NCBI GenBank assembly: GCA_913051825.1 | Contig: CAJXCR010000005.1 | Span: 1-52,727, forward strand | DNA: 52,727 nt | Source: an uncultured Halieaceae bacterium | Lineage (GTDB): Bacteria > Pseudomonadota > Gammaproteobacteria > Pseudomonadales > Halieaceae | Direction of reading: 5' to 3' | In this document: piece by piece, positions 16,566 to 26,185 of the stretch | How the letters are laid out: every line of letters starts with the position of its first letter | Numbering within the stretch: the stretch's first letter is position 1 | Notes under the pieces: generated by a model | What the model was told of the DNA's origin: nothing | The model's input: the letters and a program-made list of their open reading frames with translations, nothing else | The model's database searches: none | Translations under genes and position numbers: made by a program

Positions 16566-18599
16566 ATGGTCTTTCTTGTAAATAGACGATCTAATTTTAG
16601 CCATGTTTTGATTGGTATCTTAGGTCTATTTTTTTTGGTGCAAACAGGATTATCCCAGCCGGAATATGATGGTGATAAGGATTATACCATCAACCTCGAA
16701 AATACCGATTTACAAGAGTTAATAAGATTTGTCGCTGATGCCACCGGGAGCACCATAGTTGTGGATCCGAGCGTCAAGGGTAAAGTAAACGTGATTTCCT
16801 CTGAACCCATAACTCAGGCAGAGTTATATGACTTATTTCTCTCTATTTTGGACGTTCACAATTATACTGCTATCCGGTCTGGTAATGTGGTTCGTGTAAT
16901 ACAAAATAAGGAAGCTAGGACTTCTCCTGTAGGTTCGCCTGGTTCTCTGAATAATACCAGTGAAAACGAATATGTGACCCAGGTGGTGAGGCTAGAAAAT
17001 ATCTCCGCGGCCAAACTTATACCCGTTCTACGGCCATTAGTACCGCAGCAATCTCACTTGGCTTCATATACGCCCAGTAACTCGATTATTATTGCAGATG
17101 TAGCTTCAAATATTGATCGCATTCTTGAAATTGTTGGAAGGATGGACAGTTCGGCAGTCAAGCAATCTCATGTGGTCGCATTGAAGTATGCTGTAGCAGA
17201 AGATGTGGTTGGTATGCTTCAAGAGCTTGCCGCAAGTCAACAAAAACAAGGAGAAAGCAGCGCTTTAGAATCTATTCTGGTTGCCGATAATAGGACCAAC
17301 AGTGTGCTTGTGACTGCCGATGAAATTGAAGTGGCCCGCGTTAAGCGGTTGATTTCTCATCTTGATACGCCCTTGAAGCAAAGCGGAAACGTCCAGGTAG
17401 TTTATCTCGAGTATGCTCAAGCCACAGCGATGGCTGAGGTGCTTTCTAGGGTGATGGCAAATATTAGTCGCCTCGAAGGAAAGAACGTCAAAGAGGGTAA
17501 AACTGAATTTACTATAGAGGCTGATGAAGGGACTAATGCTCTTATTATCACCGCTGAAACCGATCAGATGGCATCACTCTTAAATGTTATTCAACGCCTT
17601 GATATTCGTCGAGCCCAAGTTTTGGTGGAAGCTATTATTGTAGAGATGGACGTTGGAGAAAACGAAGATTTGGGACTTCAATGGCTTTTTGCCAATAACA
17701 AAGGCTTCTATGGTAGTAATGTCAGTGGTAATGATTCACGCTTAGGAGGTGTAGCAAGTTCGGTTCGTACCCCAGGGGACGAGACAGATTCTTCTTCAGG
17801 TTTAGGCGACGAGCTGGATATAGCGGTTCTCGGTGGGGCTCTCGTGCAGAATCCTGGTTTGTCTCTAGGTTGGGGTACCGTAGACGATGAATTAAGTATG
17901 ACGGTAATTCTAAACGCGCTAGAGACAAAGACCAATGCGAATATTTTATCCACCCCAAGCCTGCTTACTCTAGATAATCAGGAAGCTTATATAACGGTAG
18001 GTCAAAAAGTCCCTTTTGTAACGGGATCTTATACAAATGCCAGTGGCGGAGATGGGGCTCGAAATCCATTTCAGACGGTACAGCGAGAAAATGTTGGTAT
18101 CACCCTTACGGTTACGCCGCAAATTAATGAGGGTGATTCGGTGGTTCTAGATCTAACCCAGGAAATATCAAACTTAACAGGTGTTACGGCAGGGAATACA
18201 GGACTAATTACTAATGAACGTAAGATATCCACTAGGGTCTTGGCCGATGATGGAGAAATTGTGGTTTTAGGTGGATTGATAAAGGATGACATACAAAGTG
18301 GTAAACAAAAAGTTCCGGTTCTCGGAAGTATCCCTCTATTCGGACGACTTTTCCGCACCGATTCAATCTCTATTTCAAAAACTAACCTGCTGATCTTTAT
18401 TCGACCTACAGTAATTAGAGATGCGGAGCAATTGGCAGGTGCAACTGCTGAGAAGTATCGTTATATAAAAAATGAGCAAGATCGAAGACGTCGTGAAGGC
18501 ATTATGCTGGTAGAGGACGATGTAATTCCGGTACTTCCAGAATGGGAAGAGCAAATAAAGCAGTTAGAGGAGATACAGGACCTCGGGGAATCTCCTTAG
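16566..18599 (+). CDS. gspD: Type II secretion secretin GspD
   Basis: The outer-membrane pore of the T2SS, about 677 residues. After a signal segment (to about residue 31, LSQ) comes the N0 domain (YTINLENTDLQELIRFV), then three repeated KH-like N1-N3 domains, then the secretin core with VLVEAIIVEMD, LGLQWLF, NILSTPSLLTLDNQEA, VGQKVPFVTG and VPVLGSIPLFGRLFR. The ATG at 16566 has AAGGTG just upstream; the ATG at 16548, overlapping gspC, is the alternative. No pilotin gene (gspS) is seen nearby. The stop (TAG) shares its last base with the gspE start. Confidence 0.96.
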   Translation: MVFLVNRRSNFSHVLIGILGLFFLVQTGLSQPEYDGDKDYTINLENTDLQELIRFVADATGSTIVVDPSVKGKVNVISSEPITQAELYDLFLSILDVHNYTAIRSGNVVRVIQNKEARTSPVGSPGSLNNTSENEYVTQVVRLENISAAKLIPVLRPLVPQQSHLASYTPSNSIIIADVASNIDRILEIVGRMDSSAVKQSHVVALKYAVAEDVVGMLQELAASQQKQGESSALESILVADNRTNSVLVTADEIEVARVKRLISHLDTPLKQSGNVQVVYLEYAQATAMAEVLSRVMANISRLEGKNVKEGKTEFTIEADEGTNALIITAETDQMASLLNVIQRLDIRRAQVLVEAIIVEMDVGENEDLGLQWLFANNKGFYGSNVSGNDSRLGGVASSVRTPGDETDSSSGLGDELDIAVLGGALVQNPGLSLGWGTVDDELSMTVILNALETKTNANILSTPSLLTLDNQEAYITVGQKVPFVTGSYTNASGGDGARNPFQTVQRENVGITLTVTPQINEGDSVVLDLTQEISNLTGVTAGNTGLITNERKISTRVLADDGEIVVLGGLIKDDIQSGKQKVPVLGSIPLFGRLFRTDSISISKTNLLIFIRPTVIRDAEQLAGATAEKYRYIKNEQDRRRREGIMLVEDDVIPVLPEWEEQIKQLEEIQDLGESP

Positions 18600-20113
18600 T
18601 GGAAGCCAAGGCGGAATCGATATTTGATCGGGCAAAGTCTCTGGGAAATAGAGACAGACTGCCATTTGGTTTTGCACAGTCGAAGAAAGTTGTTTTGCTA
18701 TCTACAGAATCAGATACACCAAAAGTGCTATCGGTTAATTGGCCTTCACTAGACCTCTATGCGGAATTAAAACGCGTAATTGGGAGGGCGTTTTTATTGG
18801 AAATCGTTAGTGAAGAAGAATTTCAGGCCCAAGTGTCAGATGCCTATCAGCGTGATAACGCAGAGGCTCATCAGGTTGCAGAAGATCTTAGTGCTGATAT
18901 TGATTTGGGTCGTCTGGCAGAAGAGATTCCTGATTCTGGTGATCTGGCAGATGCTGAAGATGATGCACCGGTAATACGGCTGATAAATGCTATATTGTCT
19001 CAAGCCATAAGGGATAAGGCATCGGATGTTCATCTGGAAACCTTTGAGGATCGACTCAGTGTACGCTACAGAATTGACGGAGTCTTGACCGAAGTTTTGA
19101 CGCCAAGGAAGATGCTTTCTCCTTTACTTGTTTCTCGTTTGAAGGTAATGGCTAAGTTAGATATTGCGGAGAAACGTTTGCCTCAGGACGGGAGGATATC
19201 CGTGCGCATTGCTGGACATGCCATAGATATGCGAATGTCCACCATTCCTTCGGCTCATGGTGAGAGAGTAGTGCTCCGACTACTTGATAAAGAATCTGGT
19301 AGATTGGAATTGGCTCAACTTACCATGCCTCAGCATATGCTGGACTCTTACCAAAATCTTTTATCTAGGCCTCACGGTATTATTCTTGTTACAGGACCCA
19401 CGGGTTCGGGTAAAACAACAACGCTATATGCGGGATTGTCTTATCTGAATCAAGCAGTTAGAAATATTCTTACGATAGAGGATCCCATTGAATATAGTCT
19501 GCCAGGTATTGGTCAGACTCAAGTGAATCAGAAAGTGGATATGACGTTCGCCCGAGGTCTACGGGCTATATTAAGGCAAGACCCTGATGTAGTAATGGTA
19601 GGTGAAATCAGGGATGTGGAGACAGCTAAAATTGCTGTGCAAGCCTCGCTCACTGGGCATTTGGTGCTTTCTACTCTCCATACCAATACGGCTATAGGTG
19701 CTATAGGGCGATTGCGGGATATGGGGATAGAACCATTTCTCATGTCTTCAAGCTTGATTGGTGTGATGGCTCAAAGATTAGTTCGTCTTCTTTGCATCCA
19801 CTGTAAAGAGTCCCGTTACGCAACGGAATCCGAATGTCATCTCTTTGATATAGATTATGCAGAACATTTGATCTTTACTGCCAAAGGGTGTGACCAGTGT
19901 CACCATTCCGGTTACAAAGGCAGAGCAGCAATTTACGAATTTATTGATATAGATCAAAACTTACAAAGTTTGATTCACGAGGGCGCAGATGATCAAACAA
20001 TGCGTCGGTCTGTGGAGAATCGGTGCGCATCGATTCGAAAAGATGGCGTGCGCCGAGTTTTGGCCGGAGAAACGAGTGTCGAAGAAGTTCTCCGTGTCAC
20101 TTCGGAGATATAG
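18599..20113 (+). CDS. gspE: Type II secretion ATPase GspE
   Basis: A cytoplasmic hexameric ATPase of about 504 residues that powers pseudopilus assembly. Walker A is GPTGSGKTT (about residue 265), Walker B is PDVVMVGEIRD (about 327), and Asp/His boxes lie between and after them. A tetracysteine zinc site (CIHC and CDQC) lies at about 398-433, as in canonical GspE. The GTG at 18599 overlaps the gspD stop by one base and gives the usual length; an in-frame ATG at 18542 would overlap gspD by 58 bp and has no ribosome binding site. Confidence 0.96.
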   Translation: MEAKAESIFDRAKSLGNRDRLPFGFAQSKKVVLLSTESDTPKVLSVNWPSLDLYAELKRVIGRAFLLEIVSEEEFQAQVSDAYQRDNAEAHQVAEDLSADIDLGRLAEEIPDSGDLADAEDDAPVIRLINAILSQAIRDKASDVHLETFEDRLSVRYRIDGVLTEVLTPRKMLSPLLVSRLKVMAKLDIAEKRLPQDGRISVRIAGHAIDMRMSTIPSAHGERVVLRLLDKESGRLELAQLTMPQHMLDSYQNLLSRPHGIILVTGPTGSGKTTTLYAGLSYLNQAVRNILTIEDPIEYSLPGIGQTQVNQKVDMTFARGLRAILRQDPDVVMVGEIRDVETAKIAVQASLTGHLVLSTLHTNTAIGAIGRLRDMGIEPFLMSSSLIGVMAQRLVRLLCIHCKESRYATESECHLFDIDYAEHLIFTAKGCDQCHHSGYKGRAAIYEFIDIDQNLQSLIHEGADDQTMRRSVENRCASIRKDGVRRVLAGETSVEEVLRVTSEI

Positions 20114-20124
20114 GTTTAGGTTTC

Positions 20125-21345
20125 ATGTCAGCCTACCAGTATCAGGCCTTAGATCATAAAGGAAAATTGGTTCGCGGTGTTCTTGAAGCTGACTCGCCCC
20201 GTCAAGCTAGAACGCAGTTGCGGCAGAAAAAACTGAGGCCGATAAAGTTGGCGGAAGCCAATCATCAGCGAGTGACGGAAAATCAAGGTCTGCGTGCTTT
20301 TTTTCAACCGAGATTGTCCGCTTCTGAATTAACGTTGATCACAAGACAACTTTCTACATTAGTACAATCTGGTCTTCCTATAGACGAGTGTCTGCAAGCA
20401 ATAGCCGATCAGAGCCGAAAAAGATCCATGAAGGCACTTATGCTTCAGGTCCGTTCTCGGGTAGTGGAAGGCCATACCCTCGCACATTCACTATCCCAGT
20501 TTTCTTCGACATTTAGTCGGATGTATTGTGCCATGATTGAAGCTGGTGAGAGATCTGGTTTTCTTGGTCAAGTGTTGGAGAGGTTGTCGGACTATATTGA
20601 GCAAAGGCAGTATGTAACTCAGAAACTGAAGACAGCTATGATCTATCCAGTCGTTCTTATTGGGGTTGCTATAGCGGTAGTGATTGCATTGATGGTGTTC
20701 GTTTTACCAGAACTGATAGGAATTTTTTCTCACAGCGAAAGGCAGCTGCCTCTTTTAACTCGTGTTCTTATTGGACTGAGTGATTTTGTTAATGAATATG
20801 GAGGCCTTGTCCTGCTCATTGCTGTAATTTTATTTTTAAGCTTTAGAAGAATGTTGAGAGTGAAGTTTTATCGATTAAAATGGCATCAATTTCTTCTCCG
20901 TATCCCAGGTATCTCTGGTCTACTTATCGCGGTAGATACGGGTCGTTTCGCATCGACACTAAGTATTCTTCTTGGAAGCGGAGTTCCTTTACTTGAGTCT
21001 TTAGGAATTTCTGCTCAGGTTTTAGGTAATGAAATAATTAAATCTCAGACAATAGAGGTAGCAGATTCTGTCAGAGAAGGGGGAAGCTTGACCCGTGCTC
21101 TATCTTCAAGCGGATATTTTCCACCGATGATGGTGTATATGGTTTCGAGTGGAGAAATTAGTGGAGAGCTGGAGAGCATGTTGTCCAAGGCTGCTAGTGC
21201 ACAAGAAAGAGAGCTAGAAATTACACTGGGGACTGTCACTGCACTTTTTGAACCGTTTATGGTTGTTGTTATGGGGATAATTGTTTTATCGATTGTCCTA
21301 GCGATTTTACTCCCAATATTTGAATTAAATGCGATCGTAAGATAA
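20125..21345 (+). CDS. gspF: Type II secretion platform protein GspF
   Basis: A 406-residue inner-membrane protein with two repeated T2SSF domains (about residues 70-195 and 275-397), each followed by long transmembrane helices (about 172-195, 220-245, 380-402). It starts with the standard MSAYQYQALDHKGK. The ATG at 20125 was chosen; a longer frame from 20023 lies inside gspE and adds 34 polar residues foreign to the family. It couples GspE to the pseudopilus base. Confidence 0.96.
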   Translation: MSAYQYQALDHKGKLVRGVLEADSPRQARTQLRQKKLRPIKLAEANHQRVTENQGLRAFFQPRLSASELTLITRQLSTLVQSGLPIDECLQAIADQSRKRSMKALMLQVRSRVVEGHTLAHSLSQFSSTFSRMYCAMIEAGERSGFLGQVLERLSDYIEQRQYVTQKLKTAMIYPVVLIGVAIAVVIALMVFVLPELIGIFSHSERQLPLLTRVLIGLSDFVNEYGGLVLLIAVILFLSFRRMLRVKFYRLKWHQFLLRIPGISGLLIAVDTGRFASTLSILLGSGVPLLESLGISAQVLGNEIIKSQTIEVADSVREGGSLTRALSSSGYFPPMMVYMVSSGEISGELESMLSKAASAQERELEITLGTVTALFEPFMVVVMGIIVLSIVLAILLPIFELNAIVR

Positions 21346-21354
21346 GGAAAAATA

Positions 21355-21795
21355 ATGAAATCTTATACCTCAAAGCAAAGTGGTTTTTCGTTGATCGAAA
21401 TCTTGGTAGTTTTAGTGATAATGGGTTTGTTAATAAGTGTTGTTGCTCCTATGGTTCTTAATCGAGCAGATGAAGCCAGAATCCAAAAAGTGCATGCGGA
21501 CTTCAAGTCCATCGAGACAGCACTCAAGATTTATCGTCTTGATAATTATAATTATCCTACTACTGAACAAGGGTTGCAGGCTCTGATTAAGCCAAGCTCA
21601 CTAAGTCCGCAACCGAGAAATTTCAAGGAGGGTGGATATCTAGCAGAGGTTCCAATGGATCCTTGGGGCAGACCTTATCTTTATCTTTCACCAGGTGAAA
21701 ATTCGCAAGTCGATATTTATACATTGGGCGCGGATGGAATTTCAGGAGGTGATGATCAAAATACAGATATTGGAAATTGGGAATCCGGAGCCTGA
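21355..21795 (+). CDS. gspG: Major pseudopilin GspG
   Basis: A 146-residue pseudopilin with a short leader ending SG|FSLIEILVVL, the prepilin peptidase site with Glu at +5, then a hydrophobic helix. The globular part has the major-pseudopilin pattern NYPTTEQGLQAL, PMDPWGRPY and a C-terminal Asp-rich loop (DGISGGDDQNTDIGNW) that binds calcium in homologues. AAGGA precedes the start. It forms the main shaft of the pseudopilus. Confidence 0.97.
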   Translation: MKSYTSKQSGFSLIEILVVLVIMGLLISVVAPMVLNRADEARIQKVHADFKSIETALKIYRLDNYNYPTTEQGLQALIKPSSLSPQPRNFKEGGYLAEVPMDPWGRPYLYLSPGENSQVDIYTLGADGISGGDDQNTDIGNWESGA

Positions 21796-21801
21796 GATAC
21801 T

Positions 21802-22356
21802 ATGAGTGTCAGACCCTCAGGCTTTTCCCTTATTGAGATCTTAATAGTGCTTTTTATCGTTTCAATTATGGCGACATTAGCTTCTGTTAACATTAGTTCT
21901 GATAATTTTGAAGATAGGCTAGAGACTGAGGTAAGGCATTTGACTCGCGTTGCGGAATTTGCTCTTGATGAGGCTCAAATGAGTGGCCGTGATTACGGCT
22001 TGCTTCTGGGAATGACGAATAAAAAAAACGAAGATGTTTTTTTTTATCGGTGGTCTAAGTTAAGTAAGAATGGCTGGGCGCACCCCCAGATTGATACGGA
22101 TGCGTTCGCCGATGTTTTTTTCGATCCAAGACTCCAAGTTGAGTTGAAGTTAGATGACAGTCCTCTTGAATTTGTAGATATCATTGCCTCGCAATCCCAT
22201 TCAACTCCTCAAATAATCTTTTATAGCAGCGGAGAGACAAGCCCGGGCCGACTGCTCTGGAGATTAAAGGAAACAGGCGAAATTCTTTGTGAGCTAGAAT
22301 GGAATATTTTTGGAAAATTTTCTTTTTCACATGAAGTTGATGATTCGGAAAGCTAA
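21802..22356 (+). CDS. gspH: Minor pseudopilin GspH
   Basis: A 184-residue protein with prepilin leader SG|FSLIEILIVLF and a transmembrane/assembly helix, then the weakly conserved GspH globular domain (LTRVAEFALDEAQMSGRDYGLLL). It starts 6 nt after gspG. The call rests on order in the operon, the leader and this GspH-type segment. Confidence 0.9.
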   Translation: MSVRPSGFSLIEILIVLFIVSIMATLASVNISSDNFEDRLETEVRHLTRVAEFALDEAQMSGRDYGLLLGMTNKKNEDVFFYRWSKLSKNGWAHPQIDTDAFADVFFDPRLQVELKLDDSPLEFVDIIASQSHSTPQIIFYSSGETSPGRLLWRLKETGEILCELEWNIFGKFSFSHEVDDSES

Positions 22357-22361
22357 AAGAG

Positions 22362-22766
22362 ATGATTAGAAGATCGCGCCACGGATTTACATTAGTCGAA
22401 GTGCTAGTTGCTTTGGCTGTAGTATCTATTGCTTTGAGCACATTACTAGTTACTCTCCAGCAGCAAATCGATAACTCTATGTATTTGAGAGATAAGATGT
22501 TGGCGAAATACGTAAGCACTAACAAGTTATCGGAATTTCGTCTGATCTCCAGTGCTGGACGTGAGATGTCATTAGGTACGGAATTTGGGAGTACAGAGAT
22601 GGGCGGAAGAACCTGGGGATGGAAGTTAGATGTTGTAGCTACAGAGCAACCTGAAATAATCAGAGTATCGATTGCCGTTGATGATTCCAGTCGAGCAGAT
22701 GAAACTCCTCTTCATACATTAGATGCATTTTTCAATGTAAAGCGTATGGCATATCTAGATGGTTGA
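22362..22766 (+). CDS. gspI: Minor pseudopilin GspI
   Basis: A 134-residue protein with prepilin leader HG|FTLVEVLVALAV and the GspI-type body (NSMYLRDKMLAKYVSTNKLSE, then a strand-rich domain with W-x-W). GspI, J and K form the tip of the pseudopilus. It starts 5 nt after gspH. Confidence 0.92.
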   Translation: MIRRSRHGFTLVEVLVALAVVSIALSTLLVTLQQQIDNSMYLRDKMLAKYVSTNKLSEFRLISSAGREMSLGTEFGSTEMGGRTWGWKLDVVATEQPEIIRVSIAVDDSSRADETPLHTLDAFFNVKRMAYLDG

Positions 22767-22798
22767 GGTAACGGGTTTTGAAATGAGATTTTATCTCT

Positions 22799-23458
22799 AT
22801 GCCTTCTAGAGAAAAAGCCTCGTCGAGCGGATTTACCCTAATTGAAGTGCTTGTAGCACTGAGTCTTACAGTTGTTGTTACGTTTGCTTCATACACTGGT
22901 TTGTCTGTTGCTATAGAAGGAACGGATCAGCTGCAGATTACGACAACTAGACTGTCTGAGGTTGATAGAGCCTTTGGAATGCTGACACGTGATTTAAGAC
23001 AAGTGATAGATCGTCCTATTCGAGATGAATTTGGAGATGTGTTGCCGGCATTAGTTGGTGGAGATTATGCAGAATGGAATCTCAGTTTTACTAGGGCTGG
23101 TTGGCGTAATCCAGTCGGTATTTCGCGGAGTGATTTGCAACGAGTAAATTATTATCTAAGAGAAAATAATCTTTATCGAGAATCATTTTTCACGCTGGAT
23201 AGAATTGATCAAGAGCTTTCTCGACAGGACGCTATTTTAGAAGGAGTTTCGGAGCTTAGAATCTTATTTCTTGAATCTACCCGAGAGCTGACAGGTAATG
23301 AAAAAATAGAGATCGATTATACTTATTGGAGAGAAAATTGGGTGCCTCTTGTTGACTCGAGCGCTAACCATCTTCCTTTACCAGCAGCAGTTGAGGTGAC
23401 GCTGGTATTGGACGACATTGGTGAACTTAGACGCTTATACGAGATGCCGATACAATAA
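22799..23458 (+). CDS. gspJ: Minor pseudopilin GspJ
   Basis: A 219-residue protein with prepilin leader SG|FTLIEVLVALSL, then a GspJ domain (RAFGMLTRDLRQVIDRPIRDEFG near residue 60; LSFTRAGWRNP near 98; VNYYLRENNLYRESF near 117). The start at 22799 has only a weak ribosome binding site, with a 32-bp gap after gspI. Confidence 0.93.
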   Translation: MPSREKASSSGFTLIEVLVALSLTVVVTFASYTGLSVAIEGTDQLQITTTRLSEVDRAFGMLTRDLRQVIDRPIRDEFGDVLPALVGGDYAEWNLSFTRAGWRNPVGISRSDLQRVNYYLRENNLYRESFFTLDRIDQELSRQDAILEGVSELRILFLESTRELTGNEKIEIDYTYWRENWVPLVDSSANHLPLPAAVEVTLVLDDIGELRRLYEMPIQ

Positions 23459-23460
23459 AA

Positions 23461-24471
23461 ATGACACAATCAAAATCAAACACTCAGTCTGGCGCGGCGC
23501 TTATCCTAGCAATGCTAATTTTTACAGTTTGCGCGGCATTGCTAGTTGCTACACAAAAGTTCTACTCAATTTTTTATCAAAAGACGGCTAATGCTATTAT
23601 CAGAGAGCAGGCCTATGAATATTTACTCGGTGCCGAAGAATTGGCGGCATTGGCGCTGATGCTAGATGCTCGTAAAGATTCAACTTTAGAGCAGCCAAGA
23701 GATGATCTTCGAGAATTTTGGGCTCAGGCCACCATGCCTTATACGCTTGACGAAGGTGGGGTTTTATTTGGTTCAATTGAAGATCTATCCGGTAGATTTA
23801 ACTTAAACCATTTGGCGCATAATTCGATTTCCCAGGCAGGAGTAAAGAAGTTTTCTAGCCCGCAGGAACAATTTATACGATTATTGCAATGTGTCACTTC
23901 ACCTCCGTTATCAGTTAGTCAGGCAATTGAGGTGACAGAGGCCATTGGTGATTGGATAGATGCTGATGATGAACCAAGATCGAGTGGAGCTGAAGACATG
24001 TGGTATGGTGGTCAGCAACCTCCATATCGTGCGGCAAACAGATCAATGGCAAGTGTCAGTGAGTTGCGTTTAGTTCGGCACATTACTCCCCAACTCTATG
24101 AACAATTGTTGCCGCTTGTAACCGTCTGGCCGAGAAAACCCGGTTTGATAAATATTCATACTATCGCACAACCTTTATTTAGGACCTTCAATGGAGACGG
24201 AAATTTAGATCCTTTATCTGAGGAGGATGCCAGGGTGTTGATTACAGAGAGACGGGACGTTGGATTTAATGATGTTGATTCCATGTTAGAAAATCCCATC
24301 TTTCATGGTAAGAGTGTTTCGGAGCTAAAATCTTTTTTAGGAACATCTACTAAGTATTTTAGATTTTCCGCCAACGTGGAATTGCAGAGTTTAGAAATGG
24401 ATATGTATAGTATTTTGGAGCGTTCTGGACAGCGAGTTGGGACCTTGTCAAGAGCATCTATTCCTCTTTAA
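23461..24471 (+). CDS. gspK: Minor pseudopilin GspK
   Basis: A 336-residue protein, the largest pseudopilin. The leader ends QSG|AALILAMLIF, lacking Glu at +5 as is usual for GspK, the tip subunit. The body has two SAM-like alpha domains (ITERRDVGFNDVDSML) and the conserved D-x-S-G-R-F-N-L-N (about 118-126) and GDWIDADDEPR (about 162-172). Confidence 0.94.
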   Translation: MTQSKSNTQSGAALILAMLIFTVCAALLVATQKFYSIFYQKTANAIIREQAYEYLLGAEELAALALMLDARKDSTLEQPRDDLREFWAQATMPYTLDEGGVLFGSIEDLSGRFNLNHLAHNSISQAGVKKFSSPQEQFIRLLQCVTSPPLSVSQAIEVTEAIGDWIDADDEPRSSGAEDMWYGGQQPPYRAANRSMASVSELRLVRHITPQLYEQLLPLVTVWPRKPGLINIHTIAQPLFRTFNGDGNLDPLSEEDARVLITERRDVGFNDVDSMLENPIFHGKSVSELKSFLGTSTKYFRFSANVELQSLEMDMYSILERSGQRVGTLSRASIPL

Positions 24472-24479
24472 AAGAGGAA

Positions 24480-25718
24480 ATGGGGACTTTTATGTTTAAC
24501 GAAAGATTAAGTGAAGACATTATCCTGTTGCGTTATCAACAAGGTTCTTTTTTCTATACATTATCAAGTGATCCGGAGGCTGTGATGTCTCTAGAAGATC
24601 AATCGAGTGACGTGAATCTTGCAGAGTTTGAGAAACACTTAAGTGGAGTAGGTATTGTGTTTGCAGTACCGGGAGATCAAGTTCGATTGCTTCATCATAA
24701 GATAGATAAAGATGAAGTAAAGCATCTTGATGCCTCACTCCCCTTTCAACTTGAAGAAACATTTGCAGAGGATATAGATAATTTGCATTTTTCCTCGCTA
24801 AAGATTGATGAATCTGATTATTCAGTTGGAGTGTGTACACATCAGAAAATGCTGGATTGGAGCAATTTTCTCCCAGTACCAAACATGAAGACGAAATGGA
24901 TACCAGAACCTTTGTTATTACCGTTTGAAGAGGGTTGCTGGACAATAGTTATTGAAGAAGATAGAGCAATAATTAGAGTGAGCACCTCGGAAGGAATGAG
25001 TAATGAGTTGGAGTACCTGGGAGATACCCTAATGGCCGCTAGTGTTGATCGGGCTCTACCAAATAAGGTTGTAGTGTATGGTATTTCTAAGGATGAAGAT
25101 CTTAGCTTTATACCAGAAAAACTTAGGCTAATAACTGAGTGGAACCAAGGCACTTTAATTTCAATAGTGAGTTCCTCTAACTCTATGATTTCATCATCCC
25201 TTAATATTTTGTCAGGGGATTATCTCCCGAAGTTGCCTTATGCCAAGTGGTGGATCGAATGGAAATCCTTGGCATTCGTATTCCTCTCAGCCCTCGCTCT
25301 ATATGGTTTAGTTGGATGGATAGAATACCGATATTTGTTGAAAGAAAATATTGATTTGAGAGCCGGTATAGAAAAGTCTTATCGGACTGTCATGCCTTCA
25401 GGTGCGATTGTCGATCCCGAAAAACAATTACGCCGCCAACTGGCAGCGCGAGGTAGTGTGATCGATGGCGTAGGATTTATCTCTTTTTTAGATGATGTTA
25501 CAAATGCACTTTCACAAAACCCTACAATTCGTATCACCAGTATTAATTTCAGCCAACAAAATCATGAAATGAGAATTAGTTTTATCATCTCTGATTTTCA
25601 AGCGCTAGAAGGAGTAATGAACGCCATTGATAAAGCGGGATTCAATGGAGTTTTGGAGAATTCTACGGCACGTGGATCGATTGTTAATGCTCGACTTAGA
25701 ATAGGTAAAAAATCATGA
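24480..25718 (+). CDS. gspL: Type II secretion protein GspL
   Basis: A 412-residue bitopic inner-membrane protein. An actin-like cytoplasmic domain (about residues 1-250) binds GspE; one transmembrane helix follows (about 259-280, LAFVFLSALALYGLVGWIEY), then a ferredoxin-like periplasmic domain. The ATG at 24480 is very close to GAGG; the ATG at 24492, with GGGGA upstream, is an equal alternative. The sequence is divergent, as is common for GspL. The stop overlaps gspM by 4 bp (ATGA). Confidence 0.9.
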   Translation: MGTFMFNERLSEDIILLRYQQGSFFYTLSSDPEAVMSLEDQSSDVNLAEFEKHLSGVGIVFAVPGDQVRLLHHKIDKDEVKHLDASLPFQLEETFAEDIDNLHFSSLKIDESDYSVGVCTHQKMLDWSNFLPVPNMKTKWIPEPLLLPFEEGCWTIVIEEDRAIIRVSTSEGMSNELEYLGDTLMAASVDRALPNKVVVYGISKDEDLSFIPEKLRLITEWNQGTLISIVSSSNSMISSSLNILSGDYLPKLPYAKWWIEWKSLAFVFLSALALYGLVGWIEYRYLLKENIDLRAGIEKSYRTVMPSGAIVDPEKQLRRQLAARGSVIDGVGFISFLDDVTNALSQNPTIRITSINFSQQNHEMRISFIISDFQALEGVMNAIDKAGFNGVLENSTARGSIVNARLRIGKKS

Positions 25719-26185
25719 TGAGTGCATTTTTTAAACTTAGTTATCGTGATCAAATTTTACTTCTATTTACCATGTTTATATTATTTCTATTCGTTGTTTG
25801 GTTTTTAATTCTGACACCAATATCTGATCAACGGGATGAGATGTCGCGCCGAAACGAGCTATCTAGAGCATCTTTGAGCCGTGTCGATGAAATGGTGTCT
25901 GAGCTGAGGCGATTGAATGTTACACAATCTTCAGCGTCTCAGCGAGGTAGTTCAACCGCAGGAATAAATGCTTCTGCTTTACGATATGGTTTGAAAATTT
26001 CTCGTTTAACTCCAAATAGTCTGGGTGAAATAGAATTGCGTTTAGAGAATGTTAAGTTTTCTGAGTTAATTCGTTGGATTAACTATGTAGAGTCAGAGCT
26101 CGGATTTACCACGATAGAAGCTGGATTAAGCGTCCCTAGTGGAAAGATGAAAGTCAATGCCACCTTGAGATTTGGTGGTGGATAA
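25715..26185 (+). CDS. gspM: Type II secretion protein GspM
   Basis: A 156-residue protein with a short cytoplasmic end, one transmembrane helix (about residues 14-35), a coiled segment (about 38-65) and a small ferredoxin-like periplasmic domain. It pairs with GspL to stabilise the platform. It overlaps gspL by 4 bp and gspN by 8-14 bp depending on the gspN start, so translation is coupled. Confidence 0.9.
   Translation: MMSAFFKLSYRDQILLLFTMFILFLFVVWFLILTPISDQRDEMSRRNELSRASLSRVDEMVSELRRLNVTQSSASQRGSSTAGINASALRYGLKISRLTPNSLGEIELRLENVKFSELIRWINYVESELGFTTIEAGLSVPSGKMKVNATLRFGGG

Noticed and set aside
20023-20124. A 34-codon N-terminal extension of gspF inside gspE
   Set aside because: It adds basic residues foreign to GspF, whereas the ATG at 20125 gives the usual start.
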